A DNA stretch of 64,000 nucleotides, from the NCBI RefSeq assembly GCF_018881815.1, contig NZ_JACVPP010000001.1:927352-991351 (forward strand), read 5' to 3'. Shown here piece by piece: positions 8,280-16,335 of the stretch. The stretch comes from Polynucleobacter sp. MWH-HuK1. GTDB taxonomy: Bacteria; Pseudomonadota; Gammaproteobacteria; Burkholderiales; Burkholderiaceae. The position numbers were made by a program, and so were the translations under genes. A model generated the notes under the pieces. That model was not told the DNA's origin. It saw only the letters and a program-made list of their open reading frames with translations, and did not search any database. Each line of letters begins with the position of its first letter. Within the stretch, counting starts at the first letter, position 1.

Positions 8280-9179
8280 TCAATATTGTTTCTGAAATTG
8301 CAGGGCGGTTTTGATAGTCTGAAAATGAATATCTACGGTAGATTCAATTTCTTTACCGTAGCCGCCCGCCATTGAAAATGCAATAGGCAGCTGTCGATCT
8401 AATGCGTACTGGAATACCATTTCATCTCGCAGACGCATCCCTTCCTTGCTGATGTGCAGTCTTCCGAGTCGATCGCCCTCATGTGGATCGGCGCCAGCTA
8501 AGAAAATGAGGCAATCCGTCTTAAAGCGTCCATCTAATTGGTCAAGAGCTGTGCTCAGTGAGCGCAAGTAGACTTCATCATTGCAGCCATCAGCAAGACC
8601 AATATCTAAATTGCTTTGTTCTTTTTTAAATGGGAAATTATTTTCCCCGTGTATAGAGAGAGTAAAAATGGAATCATCATTTTGCAAAATGGCTGCAGTG
8701 CCGTTTCCCTGATGAACATCCAAATCAATCACGGCAACTTTTAGGGATGGGTTAATTTCTTTTTGCAGAGTGCGTGCTGCGATAGCGGAATCATTAAACA
8801 CACAAAATCCACTTCCAGTATCACGATAGGCGTGATGTGTGCCCCCAGCTAGATTGGCGGCAATGCCTTCGTTCAGAGCGGATTTAGCTGCAGCTACAGT
8901 GGCGCCTGCTGAGCGTCGTGAACGCTCAACCATTTGAACGCTCCAGGGGAAACCAATTTCTCTTTGCTCTTGTGTTGAGAGCGTTCCTTCAATTACCTTA
9001 ACGAGGTAGCTAGGATCATGTGCATACAAAATTTGGGTATCAGTCACTGGCGGCGCTTCAATTAACTGAATACCTATTTGTTTGGTTACCAAATCTCGTA
9101 AGCGGGAGTACTTCTCCATTGGGAAGCGATGTCCTGCCGGTAGCGGCAATACAAAATGGTCGGTATAAAAAGCCTTCAA
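8280..9179 (-). CDS. histone deacetylase family protein
   Basis: A 299-residue Zn-dependent deacetylase of the bacterial HDAC/acetylpolyamine-amidohydrolase family, a group with only the catalytic core. Seen motifs are GGTHHAYRDTGSGFCVFND (tandem catalytic His), VIDLDVHQGNGT (Zn Asp and His) and LAGADPHEGDRLGRL (second Zn Asp). The substrate could be an acetylated small molecule or lysine. The start is a TTG that overlaps the TGA of the DUF2237 gene (sequence TTTGA), with GAGAGAAG just upstream, so translation is probably coupled to that gene. Confidence 0.88.
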   Translation of the reverse strand: MKAFYTDHFVLPLPAGHRFPMEKYSRLRDLVTKQIGIQLIEAPPVTDTQILYAHDPSYLVKVIEGTLSTQEQREIGFPWSVQMVERSRRSAGATVAAAKSALNEGIAANLAGGTHHAYRDTGSGFCVFNDSAIAARTLQKEINPSLKVAVIDLDVHQGNGTAAILQNDDSIFTLSIHGENNFPFKKEQSNLDIGLADGCNDEVYLRSLSTALDQLDGRFKTDCLIFLAGADPHEGDRLGRLHISKEGMRLRDEMVFQYALDRQLPIAFSMAGGYGKEIESTVDIHFQTIKTALQFQKQY

Positions 9180-9550
9180 ACTTCTCTCGCGTATTCCTTG
9201 AGGATATTCATCGGCACTGTCTCCAGCGCGTTAATGTGTGTACTTTCTAGCTTGATATATGGCGCGCAATTGGCGTTTAATGCCTCAACCCAGCGATTGA
9301 TGCATAGGCACCATTGATCACCCGCAAGCAAGCCAGGAAACCGATACTCTGGTCTGGGGGTAATGAGATCATTCCCCTTTTGCAGACTAAATTGCAAAAA
9401 TGCATCTGTCACTATGGCGCATACTAAATGACTGCCTACATCCTCTTCATTGGTTTTGCAGCAGCCATCCCTAAAAAACCCTGTTAGGGGATCAAAAGAG
9501 CAGGGAATCAGCGGCTCTCCAAATACATTCAGCGCAATCTCATTTTGCAT
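9176..9550 (-). CDS. DUF2237 family protein
   Basis: A 124-residue protein of the DUF2237 family. It has the characteristic PLTGFFRDGCC, EDVGSHLVCA, RPEYRFPGL and GDQWCLC segments, with several conserved Cys and His that suggest a metal or redox site, but no known activity. The frame is open further to an ATG at 9613, but ATG 9550 has AAGG upstream and gives the usual family N-terminus (NVFGEPLIPCS). It is the first gene of a two-gene unit with the HDAC-like enzyme and is divergent from the DCC-family gene. Confidence 0.85.
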   Translation of the reverse strand: MQNEIALNVFGEPLIPCSFDPLTGFFRDGCCKTNEEDVGSHLVCAIVTDAFLQFSLQKGNDLITPRPEYRFPGLLAGDQWCLCINRWVEALNANCAPYIKLESTHINALETVPMNILKEYAREV

Positions 9551-9611
9551 AACAACCTTAATAGTATTAGTGCCAACCAGTTTATTGAATAAGCCGTAAA
9601 CTTGCTTAACC

Positions 9612-10022
9612 ATGACTCAACTAGAAAAACTCACTTTGTTCTACGATGGCGCTTGCCCGCTATGTCAGGCGGAGATTCTTTTTTTGTCAGGACGTGATCA
9701 AGCCAACTTATTGGGTTTTGTTGACATTAATTCCGAGCAGTTTGACCCTCAAAAAGTGGGTGTCTCATGTGAGGCTGCACTAGCAGCCATGTATGGTCAA
9801 TTTTCTAGTGGCAAATTAATTCAAGGCGTAGCTGTATTTCCTGAGGCTTATCACCGAGCAGATTTGCCGCGCCTTGCCTGGTTCTTTTCAAGAAAGTCTT
9901 TGCAGCCATTCTTAAATCTAGGGTATTTATTTTTTGCTAAGAATAGACATGCAATCTCTAGCCTTTTTGGGCCGACCGCACTTCGTTTAGTGAAGTCCAA
10001 ATCAGGAGCGGTCTCCTCATGA
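9612..10022 (+). CDS. DCC family thiol-disulfide oxidoreductase (DUF393)
   Basis: A 136-residue protein beginning with LFYDGACPLCQAEI, the D-x-x-CPLC signature that names the DCC family (CPLC at about 15-18). It is a predicted thioredoxin-like protein of unknown partner. It is the first gene of a + strand set. The next gene starts inside its stop (ATGA overlap at 10019), so both are translated together. Confidence 0.85.
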   Translation: MTQLEKLTLFYDGACPLCQAEILFLSGRDQANLLGFVDINSEQFDPQKVGVSCEAALAAMYGQFSSGKLIQGVAVFPEAYHRADLPRLAWFFSRKSLQPFLNLGYLFFAKNRHAISSLFGPTALRLVKSKSGAVSS

Positions 10023-10567
10023 AGAAGATGCGATTGTTTCTGGTGCTGAGTTTATTGGTCGCATTATTACCCACTAGCTTTGCTCGCGAACCAATTGAGT
10101 TACCTCCAAATATCAGCTCTGCAAAATTGCAGGGTAGTGGCCGACTTACTTGGTTTGGTCTCCATGTGTATGATGCTTCGTTTTATCGAGTTGGCTCACT
10201 TTCTTCCCCCGATTTCGCATTGAATTTGCGCTACCAAAAATCGTTTTCAGGAGCATCAATTGCTAATCGCAGCGCTGAAGAGATGAAGCGTATTGGCGTG
10301 CCAGAGGCTCAAGCAGTGCTTTGGGGGAAAGAGTTAAATGCTTTCTTGCCGAATGTAGAGTCTGGGCAAACCTTGACAGCAATTTATTCCCCCAAGCAGG
10401 GGACCACTTTTTATCACGACGGCAAGCAGATCGCTCAAGTACCAGGGGTTGAATTTTCAAAAGCGTTTTTTGGGATTTGGCTTGACCCAAAAACAAGTGC
10501 TCCTAAGTTGCGGACTGAGTTACTTGGGCAATCTTGTCCTCCACCTATTTTTACTGAGGCTTGTTAA
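10019..10567 (+). CDS. chalcone isomerase-like family, exported
   Basis: A 182-residue protein with an N-terminal signal peptide (LFLVLSLLVALLPTSFA, cleavage near 22). The rest matches the bacterial chalcone-isomerase-like domain: GSGRLTWFGLHVYDASFY and FGIWLDPKTSAPKLR near the end. Bacterial members are periplasmic and have no proven isomerase function. It overlaps the DCC gene by four bases and is followed after three bases by a lipoprotein gene, so the three form an operon. Confidence 0.85.
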   Translation: MKKMRLFLVLSLLVALLPTSFAREPIELPPNISSAKLQGSGRLTWFGLHVYDASFYRVGSLSSPDFALNLRYQKSFSGASIANRSAEEMKRIGVPEAQAVLWGKELNAFLPNVESGQTLTAIYSPKQGTTFYHDGKQIAQVPGVEFSKAFFGIWLDPKTSAPKLRTELLGQSCPPPIFTEAC

Positions 10568-10570
10568 TTC

Positions 10571-11119
10571 ATGAAAAGACTTTTTTCAAAAATCACCGTA
10601 TTGATATTTTGTGGCTTATTTTTAGTGTCATGCTCAACGCCACAAGTTTCTCAATATGCGAATGAAAAACCCATCCTCGATCTAAGTGAATATTTTTCCG
10701 GAACGATTGATGCGTATGGCATATTTACTGACCGCAGTGGCGAAGTGAAGAAACGCTTTACAGTATTAATCAAAGCAAATTGGATCATGGTAGATGGAAA
10801 AAAAGTAGGCACCCTGGATGAAAGCTTTGAATACTCCGATGGCACTAAGCAAAAGCGCATTTGGACACTTACAGAACAGTCTCCGGGAAATTACATTGGT
10901 AGGGCGGATGACGTGGTGGGAGATGCGCAGGGTCAATTGGCTGGCAATGCCCTAAATTGGACCTATACCCTTGCCTTGCCTGTTGATGGCACGATTTATA
11001 ACGTTCAATTTAATGATTGGATGTATCTAGTTACACCTAAAGTAATGCTCAATAAGGCTAAGATGAGTAAGTTCGGGATTGAGCTTGGAGAAGTCACTTT
11101 GAGCTTCTACAAGCGCTGA
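10571..11119 (+). CDS. DUF3833 family lipoprotein
   Basis: A 182-residue protein with a lipoprotein signal peptide whose lipobox is LVSC (Cys 21). The mature part resembles DUF3833: DLSEYFSGTIDAYGIFTDRSG, then a lipocalin-like beta pattern with WTYTLALPVDGTIYNVQFNDW. It is expected to be anchored in a membrane facing the periplasm. Its position directly after the chalcone-isomerase-like gene recurs as a small-gene set in Burkholderiales. Function unknown. Confidence 0.8.
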   Translation: MKRLFSKITVLIFCGLFLVSCSTPQVSQYANEKPILDLSEYFSGTIDAYGIFTDRSGEVKKRFTVLIKANWIMVDGKKVGTLDESFEYSDGTKQKRIWTLTEQSPGNYIGRADDVVGDAQGQLAGNALNWTYTLALPVDGTIYNVQFNDWMYLVTPKVMLNKAKMSKFGIELGEVTLSFYKR

Positions 11120-11189
11120 GCAAAAGCCAAGAATTTATGTCACACTTTCTATAAGCTTCATTTGTTAACTTGGAAATACAGGGCATTTC

Positions 11190-11624
11190 ATGAGAATCGA
11201 AGATACCGACCCAGCGCGTCATGCGGGGATTGAATATCCAATGGAAGTGGGTGCCCCTGTATTTGCGCCTATCAAGGTCACAGAAGAAAAAGATAAGGCT
11301 GTTAACGTAGCGCGCCAGAATGCAAAGTTGGAATACGACCGCATTATGGAGCAAGCTGAGGTCTTAATGAAGCAAGCAAAAGCCTTACAAGCAAGGCTTG
11401 ATGCTACTGAGATGGTGCATAGTGCCAAATTTAGCTTTAATCCAATCCACGGAAAAATTTACCACCTCTATTACGACAACAGAAATAGCGTCAATGTCTT
11501 AATTCAGAATGGCCCAAGAGAATGGAGCTGCGGTATTCCGGATGGTTGGACGTATTCGATGGCAGTGAAGAAGTTGGGCGATAGTACCTGGGCAGTAATT
11601 GAAGAAGACGCCCTTACTGTATGA
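11190..11624 (+). CDS. DUF2452 family protein
   Basis: A 144-residue protein. An N-terminal region with ARQNAKLEYDRIMEQAE forms a predicted helix to about 80, followed by the DUF2452 core GKIYHLYYDNRNSVNVL and GPREWSCGIPDGW. Predicted cytoplasmic. Function unknown. It stands 70 bases after the DUF3833 gene and 32 bases before the quinone oxidoreductase gene. Confidence 0.75.
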   Translation: MRIEDTDPARHAGIEYPMEVGAPVFAPIKVTEEKDKAVNVARQNAKLEYDRIMEQAEVLMKQAKALQARLDATEMVHSAKFSFNPIHGKIYHLYYDNRNSVNVLIQNGPREWSCGIPDGWTYSMAVKKLGDSTWAVIEEDALTV

Positions 11625-11656
11625 TTATTTTCTCTATAAAAACAATAAGGTGACAC

Positions 11657-12637
11657 GTGACAAAAGCTCGAGTTGTTAGTCTGACTCAATTAGGTAGCGC
11701 AGACGTAATTAAATTAATAGACAAAGAATTGCCTCCACCAGCAAAGGGTGAAGTGCAAATTCGCCAAACCGCGATTGGATTTAATTTCATTGACGTTTAC
11801 CAACGCTCGGGTGTTTACCCACTTGAGTTGCCTACTGGCCTTGGTCATGAAGCTGCTGGCGTTGTTGAGGCTGTAGGCGATGGTGTTGCTGATTTTAAGG
11901 TTGGCGATCACGTGGTTTATATGAACGCCGGTATCGGTGCATACGCAAGCGCACGTAATGTTGCGGCGGATAAGTTGGTGTTAATACCAAACGGCATTTC
12001 TGATGAGGTAGCTGCAGCCGTTTTCTTCAAGGCGATGACTGCGCAATATCTTGTCCAGAAAACATACAAAGTAAAATCTGGTGACGTGGTGCTTGTGCAC
12101 GCAGCCGCAGGTGGTGTTGGTCAGATTTTGGCAGGGTGGGCAAAAGCCTTAGGCGCCTTTGTTGTTGGCACAGTTGGCTCTCCCGCAAAGTTTGCTGCTG
12201 CTAAAGAGGCAGGTTGTGATGCAGTTGTTGATTACTCTCAGCCTAATTGGATTGAAGAGGTCATTAAGGCGACTGGCGGCAAAAAAGCCAATGTGGTTTA
12301 TGACTCTGTTGCAAAGTCTACTTTCTTGGGTTCATTAGATTGTGCCGCTCCATTTGGCACTGTTGCTTTATTCGGCGCTGCTTCTGGCCCTGCTCCAGAA
12401 ATACAGCCAGAAATCTTAAACAAGAAAGGCTGTTTATTTTTAACAAGACCTTCTGTGTTCCCGCACAATGCAACTGCAGCCTTATTGAAAGAAAATGCCA
12501 AGGCTGTTTTTGATGCAATTGCTAAAGGCCACGTCAAAGTACAAATTGGCGCTAGGTTTTCTTTAGAACAAGCGGCGGAAGCACATCGTGCTGCTGAGGG
12601 TAGAAAAGTTTCTGGTGCAATAGTTATGACACCGTAA
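11657..12637 (+). CDS. quinone oxidoreductase / zinc-free medium-chain dehydrogenase
   Basis: A 326-residue MDR-family NADPH:quinone oxidoreductase (QorA type). Seen elements are GFNFIDVYQRSGVYP, GLGHEAAGVVEAVGDGV and the nucleotide-binding AAAGGVGQI at about 151-159. The structural zinc cysteines of alcohol dehydrogenases are absent, as expected for the quinone reductase group. It should perform one-electron or two-electron reduction of quinones with NADPH. The start is GTG with AAGG upstream. A terminator follows at 12661-12685. Confidence 0.88.
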   Translation: MTKARVVSLTQLGSADVIKLIDKELPPPAKGEVQIRQTAIGFNFIDVYQRSGVYPLELPTGLGHEAAGVVEAVGDGVADFKVGDHVVYMNAGIGAYASARNVAADKLVLIPNGISDEVAAAVFFKAMTAQYLVQKTYKVKSGDVVLVHAAAGGVGQILAGWAKALGAFVVGTVGSPAKFAAAKEAGCDAVVDYSQPNWIEEVIKATGGKKANVVYDSVAKSTFLGSLDCAAPFGTVALFGAASGPAPEIQPEILNKKGCLFLTRPSVFPHNATAALLKENAKAVFDAIAKGHVKVQIGARFSLEQAAEAHRAAEGRKVSGAIVMTP

Positions 12638-12660
12638 GCTGAAGTGTTCTATCATGTAAT

Positions 12661-12685
12661 AAAGCCTCGTCTCGGGGCTTTTTTT
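12661..12685 (+). terminator. rho-independent terminator
   Basis: AAAGCCTCG / TCT / CGGGGCTTT followed by a run of T, with one G-T pair in the stem. It closes the 9612-12637 gene set. Confidence 0.85.
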
Positions 12686-12713
12686 ATGACTCAATCAGGC
12701 GTAGGATAGAAGT

Positions 12714-13127
12714 ATGAAAGCACTTTTAAAAATAATCCTATCCGCCTATTTGGTTCTAGTGAGCTCCCTGGCCCTGGCCCAAATCCCAGATACGCAGTAT
12801 TCACAAGGAATTTCTTATATCACTGGCGGTGTTGGTGAGAGTGAGGCTACAGCCATTCTTGCCGAGGCTAAGCAATGGCCATTGCTTTTGGAAATGTCCA
12901 AAATTGAAAATGGCAGAGGCGTCTGGATATTTGGTGCAACTATCAAAATCATGGGTTCAACTAAGAAGCAATTGGTCTTTGATGCGCAAGCGGAAGGCCC
13001 TTATATGCTCATTAATTTAGAGCCAGGGGATTATGTCATTGCTGCTAGCTACGAGGGTGTGGAGCAAAAGAGAGTGGTGAGCATCAAAGCAAATGTCTTG
13101 CAAAAAGCCTCTTTATTCTGGAAATAA
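12714..13127 (+). CDS. exported hypothetical protein
   Basis: A 137-residue protein with a signal peptide (LLKIILSAYLVLVSSLALA, cleavage near AQ at 22-23). The mature part is a small beta-rich domain (GVWIFGATIKIMG, LVFDAQAEGPYMLINLEPGDYVIAASYEG). It resembles the carboxypeptidase-regulatory-like/transthyretin fold in pattern, but this is a weak resemblance. AGGA precedes the ATG. It ends 10 bases before the transglycosylase-like gene, with which it probably forms an operon. Confidence 0.7.
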   Translation: MKALLKIILSAYLVLVSSLALAQIPDTQYSQGISYITGGVGESEATAILAEAKQWPLLLEMSKIENGRGVWIFGATIKIMGSTKKQLVFDAQAEGPYMLINLEPGDYVIAASYEGVEQKRVVSIKANVLQKASLFWK

Positions 13128-13137
13128 TTTAATTCTT

Positions 13138-14565
13138 ATGGCATTTACTCAGAGACTCTTTAGCAGCATCATCGCTGCTAGTCTTCTGCTTTTCTCAAGC
13201 GCTGTTTTGGCGCAATCCATTCAGTCAAGAAGTTCCCAGTCAGAAGTTTGGACTGGTAGCTATCAAGAGATGTTGCAGCGTGGTTTGATTCGTATTGCAG
13301 TTCCATATGACCGTACGGTGTATATGAATGACAAAGGTAGTCCAAGAGGATTGGCTCCCGAGATGGCCAAAGGGATTTCAAAGTGGCTCAATACGAAGTA
13401 TGCTGGCCAGCAAAAAGCCAAGTCAATCGTTGTAAAGCTGATCCCAGTCAATAGTGCCAACTTATTAACATCGCTAACTGCGGGACAGGCGGATATGGCC
13501 ATTGGTGATTTGGGTCTTTATGAGCCAGTTAAAAATTCTCGTGACTATATCCTTAATCACGGAACTAAATCTGTGCGAGAGGTATTAGTCTCTGGGCCAG
13601 ATTCCCCGGCGATTAGTGGCCCCGATGATTTATCTGGCCAAACGGTATACGGTGGCCGCGATACTAATTTTCATGCCACCTTAAAAGAGCTTAATCAAAA
13701 ACTGAAGCGCGAAGGCAAGCCTTTGGTAAACATTCTTTCTCCTGTGGGCACGCTAGATGGTGAAGATCTATTACAGATGGTGGATGCAGGATTAATTCCT
13801 TTTGTCATTATTAGTGACTGGAAGGCAAAGCTATGGGAGCCTACCTATAAGCGAATGGTTGTTCATGATGATATTTTTGCGCAAGATACCGGCTGGATTG
13901 GTTGGGCTGTCCGCTCATCAAACGCAGACTTTAATAATGATCTCAAAGGTTTTTATGAATCTAGTGCCTTTGATGGTGCGTTAAGTGCTTATCGGAATCA
14001 AGAATTCAAAGAACATATTCAGGGCCTGAAGGATCCGATTGAAAAATCAGCATGGGCACGCTTTGAGTCTATGCGCTCTTTATTCGATAAGTATGGCGCT
14101 GAGTACAAACTAGATCCATTGTTTGTTGCTGCACTGGGCTTTCAGGAGACTTTACTAAATCAAAACGCAGTTAGCAAAGTAGGGGCAATTGGAGTGATGC
14201 AGCTCATGCCGGCTACTGGAGCATCGCTTGGAGTGGGGGATATTCATCTACTAGAGCCCAATATTCATGCTGGGGCAGATTATATGAATCAGCTAATTAC
14301 TAAATACTTTCCGGATGCGCAATTTGATAGTGATAACCGCGCCTTGTTTGCTATCGCCTCTTACAACATTGGTCCAAATAATGTTGCTAAAGCAAGAGAC
14401 CAAGCAAAGCAGCTTGGCTTTAATCCAGACCAGTGGTTTAAAAATGTGGAGTTCATTGCTGCGCAGCGCATGGGTTACGAGCCAATGATTTATGTGCGCA
14501 ATGTTTACAAATACTTCATTTCTTACGAGCTAAAACTCAACAAAATTCAAAGTATTCAGCCGTAA
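13138..14565 (+). CDS. MltF-like lytic transglycosylase with substrate-binding domain
   Basis: A 475-residue envelope protein with a signal peptide (MAFTQRLFSSIIAASLLL, cleavage near AQS at 26). Residues of roughly 35-290 form a periplasmic solute-binding domain (GLAPEMAKGISKWL, GQADMAIGDLGLYEP). The C-terminal 170 residues are an SLT lysozyme-like domain with the catalytic Glu in GFQETLLNQ, then GVMQLMPATG and ASYNIGPNNVAKA. It should cleave peptidoglycan, with activity tuned by the binding domain as in MltF. The frame is open to an ATG at 13093, but 13138 gives the signal peptide. The ribosome site is weak, which suggests coupling to the gene before it. Confidence 0.85.
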   Translation: MAFTQRLFSSIIAASLLLFSSAVLAQSIQSRSSQSEVWTGSYQEMLQRGLIRIAVPYDRTVYMNDKGSPRGLAPEMAKGISKWLNTKYAGQQKAKSIVVKLIPVNSANLLTSLTAGQADMAIGDLGLYEPVKNSRDYILNHGTKSVREVLVSGPDSPAISGPDDLSGQTVYGGRDTNFHATLKELNQKLKREGKPLVNILSPVGTLDGEDLLQMVDAGLIPFVIISDWKAKLWEPTYKRMVVHDDIFAQDTGWIGWAVRSSNADFNNDLKGFYESSAFDGALSAYRNQEFKEHIQGLKDPIEKSAWARFESMRSLFDKYGAEYKLDPLFVAALGFQETLLNQNAVSKVGAIGVMQLMPATGASLGVGDIHLLEPNIHAGADYMNQLITKYFPDAQFDSDNRALFAIASYNIGPNNVAKARDQAKQLGFNPDQWFKNVEFIAAQRMGYEPMIYVRNVYKYFISYELKLNKIQSIQP

Positions 14566-14671
14566 TTTCATCTTTCTGTAAACGATGTCGGCAACAGTCT
14601 TCGCTAGATTGTTTCTTTTTAAGTCACTGAAATCATTGAATAAACCCAGAAATTCACTATTTTCTAGCATT

Positions 14672-14710
14672 TAGTTCGTATTAGTACTAAAATAGTTCTA
14701 ATTAGTACTT
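14672..14710. promoter_or_regulatory. four-copy TAGTWCTA operator array before marR
   Basis: Four near-palindromic 8-mers lie in phase: TAGTTCGT (14672), TAGTACTA (14682), TAGTTCTA (14693) and TAGTACTT (14703), spaced 10, 11 and 10 bases. The second is a perfect palindrome, extended as TTAGTACTAA. A -10-like TAAAAT (14688-14693) lies inside the array. This is what a MarR dimer pair binding one DNA face and repressing its own operon would use; the regulator assignment is inference from adjacency. Confidence 0.65.
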
Positions 14711-14722
14711 TATGGGCATCTC

Positions 14723-15142
14723 ATGAATTTTCTACCTGCTCTGCGAAATCTGGTTTCTGCATATCAAGCATTTGAGCGTTATTCCGCTCCGGATGTAAAG
14801 GCGATGGGATTAACCACAACACAGTTTGATGTGATTGCAACATTGGGTAATCAGCCACCAATGACTTGCAAGGAGTTGGGTGAAAAAACGTTAGTAACCA
14901 AGGGGACGCTCACTGGTGTATTGGAGCGTCTTGAAGCCAAGGGAATTTTGGAGCGGAAATTAAATCCTGAGGATGCACGTAGTCAAATGATTTGCCTGAC
15001 AGAAAAAGGTCAAGCACTATTTGAAAAGGTATTTCCAGCACACCTTCAGCATTTAGAAAAAGCATTTTCAAAATTATCTGAAAAAGAGTTGGCAGAAGTG
15101 ACTAAGTCTTTTCAGGCGATTAACCATATTTTTACAAATTAA
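14723..15142 (+). CDS. MarR family transcriptional regulator
   Basis: A 139-residue winged-helix protein. The recognition region is MTCKELGEKTLVTKGTLTGVLERLEAKG (about 51-78), and the wing ILERKLNPEDARSQMICLTEKG follows. It should be a dimeric repressor released by a ligand or by thiol oxidation. Cys residues are at about 53 and 92. Its gene leads an operon with a DoxX-like membrane protein and a flavodoxin-like quinone reductase; this association is common for regulators that sense quinones or electrophiles. The operator array at 14672-14710 ends 12 bases before its ATG, which points to autorepression. Confidence 0.87.
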   Translation: MNFLPALRNLVSAYQAFERYSAPDVKAMGLTTTQFDVIATLGNQPPMTCKELGEKTLVTKGTLTGVLERLEAKGILERKLNPEDARSQMICLTEKGQALFEKVFPAHLQHLEKAFSKLSEKELAEVTKSFQAINHIFTN

Positions 15143-15160
15143 TCTTTAATAGGGGTAAGC

Positions 15161-15571
15161 ATGTACTCATTTTCAAAACAACTAACACTTATTGCCAGAA
15201 TTTTATTGGCAGCTATTTTTATTTCTGCCGGTTTCTCTAAGCTATTTGGCTTTGACGGAACGGTTGCTTATATCGCTTCAAAAGGGTTGCCTGCTCCGGC
15301 TGTACTTGCCGCCCTCACTACTGCACTTGAGATATTGGGTGGTGCTGCGATTGTGATTGGCTATAAGGCTCGTGTAGCCGGATTTTTATTAGGAGGATTT
15401 ACCATCCTCGCAGCCTTTATTTTCCATAACTTCTGGGCCTTCCCACCTGAGCAGGTCTACCTACAGAATATTATGTTTATGAAGAATTTGAGTATGGCAG
15501 GCGGATTATTTTTCTTAACTGTGTTTGGGGCCGGAGGATATTCCCTAGATGCCAAACTCGAAAGCAAGTAA
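15161..15571 (+). CDS. DoxX family membrane protein
   Basis: A 136-residue protein with four predicted membrane helices. The N-terminal RILLAAIFISAGFSKLFGF and HNFWAFPPEQVYLQNIMFMKNLSMAGG segments mark the DoxX family. Members are inner-membrane proteins linked to redox stress and quinone handling. AGGGG precedes the ATG, 18 bases after the marR stop. It is the middle gene of the marR-doxX-flavodoxin operon. Confidence 0.87.
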   Translation: MYSFSKQLTLIARILLAAIFISAGFSKLFGFDGTVAYIASKGLPAPAVLAALTTALEILGGAAIVIGYKARVAGFLLGGFTILAAFIFHNFWAFPPEQVYLQNIMFMKNLSMAGGLFFLTVFGAGGYSLDAKLESK

Positions 15572-15593
15572 TAACTTTTTAAAGGAGACTCTG

Positions 15594-16145
15594 ATGAAAA
15601 AAATTGCAGTGGTATTTCATAGTGGCTATGGCCACACCGTAAAACAAGCTGAGGCAGTTGCAAAAGGCGCCAATGCTACATTGGTAGCAATTGATGCTGA
15701 AGGAAATTTGACGGATGCGCAGTGGGCAACCTTGAATGAAGCTGATGCAATCGTTTTTGGTTCACCAACTTATATGGGAACTGTAAGCTGGCAGTTTAAA
15801 AAGTTTGCTGATGCAAGTTCCAAACAGTGGTTTTCACAGCAATGGAAAGATAAAGTATTCGGCGGCTTTACGAATTCAGCCACGATGAATGGTGACAAGC
15901 ATTCCACCTTGCATTATTTTTTCACCTTAGCCATGCAGCACAATGGCATATGGGTTGGAACTGGACTGATGCCCTCTAACTCAAAAGCCGCCAAACGCGA
16001 TGACATTAACTACGTTGGCTCATCCGCGGGAGCGATGATGCAGACCCCATCAGACGCAAGTGCGGATGAGGTGAATGCGGGTGACTTAGAGACCGCAAGA
16101 CTCTATGGACAGCGTATTGCAGAAATTACTAAGCGTTTGAATTGA
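15594..16145 (+). CDS. NAD(P)H-dependent flavodoxin-like oxidoreductase (WrbA-like)
   Basis: A 183-residue flavodoxin-fold reductase. IAVVFHSGYGHTVKQAEAV is the FMN phosphate loop, and FGSPTYMGTVSWQFKKF and GGFTNSATMNGDKHSTL flank the isoalloxazine. It should catalyse two-electron reduction of quinones with NAD(P)H. AAAGGAGA five bases before ATG 15594 decides this start over the longer open frame beginning at 15549. It is the last gene of the MarR-controlled operon and ends at a strong terminator. Confidence 0.88.
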   Translation: MKKIAVVFHSGYGHTVKQAEAVAKGANATLVAIDAEGNLTDAQWATLNEADAIVFGSPTYMGTVSWQFKKFADASSKQWFSQQWKDKVFGGFTNSATMNGDKHSTLHYFFTLAMQHNGIWVGTGLMPSNSKAAKRDDINYVGSSAGAMMQTPSDASADEVNAGDLETARLYGQRIAEITKRLN

Positions 16146-16168
16146 TCTAAGTAATTGATTTAATTGAG

Positions 16169-16193
16169 AAAACCACCTTTTGGTGGTTTTTTT
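16169..16193 (+). terminator. rho-independent terminator
   Basis: AAAACCACC / TTTT / GGTGGTTTT followed by T residues. It separates the marR operon from ccmA. Confidence 0.88.
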
Positions 16194-16231
16194 ATTCTCT
16201 CTAGACTCGGTTTATAATTTCATAAGTAATT

Positions 16232-16259
16232 GAATTGAAAGGGATTATTCCCTTAATTC
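16232..16259 (+). other. hairpin in the ccmA leader
   Basis: GAATT, a two-base bulge, AAGGGA / TTAT / TCCCTT, AATTC: an 11-bp interrupted stem. It lies about 14 bases downstream of a TATAAT (16213-16218) in the 190-base gap before ccmA. There is no T-run, so it is not a terminator. It could affect mRNA stability or ribosome access. Confidence 0.4.
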
Positions 16260-16335
16260 CACTTTTTCTGGTTTGTGAGTGCCATTAGGTTCTCAGACAA
16301 TACTTGGGGTGGTTTGAATCAAGCCATTGCCCTAC

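Noticed and set aside
13093..13137. Longer start for the MltF-like gene overlapping the preceding gene
   Set aside because: The upstream ATG would place 15 residues before a good signal peptide. Start at 13138 gives a normal exported protein.
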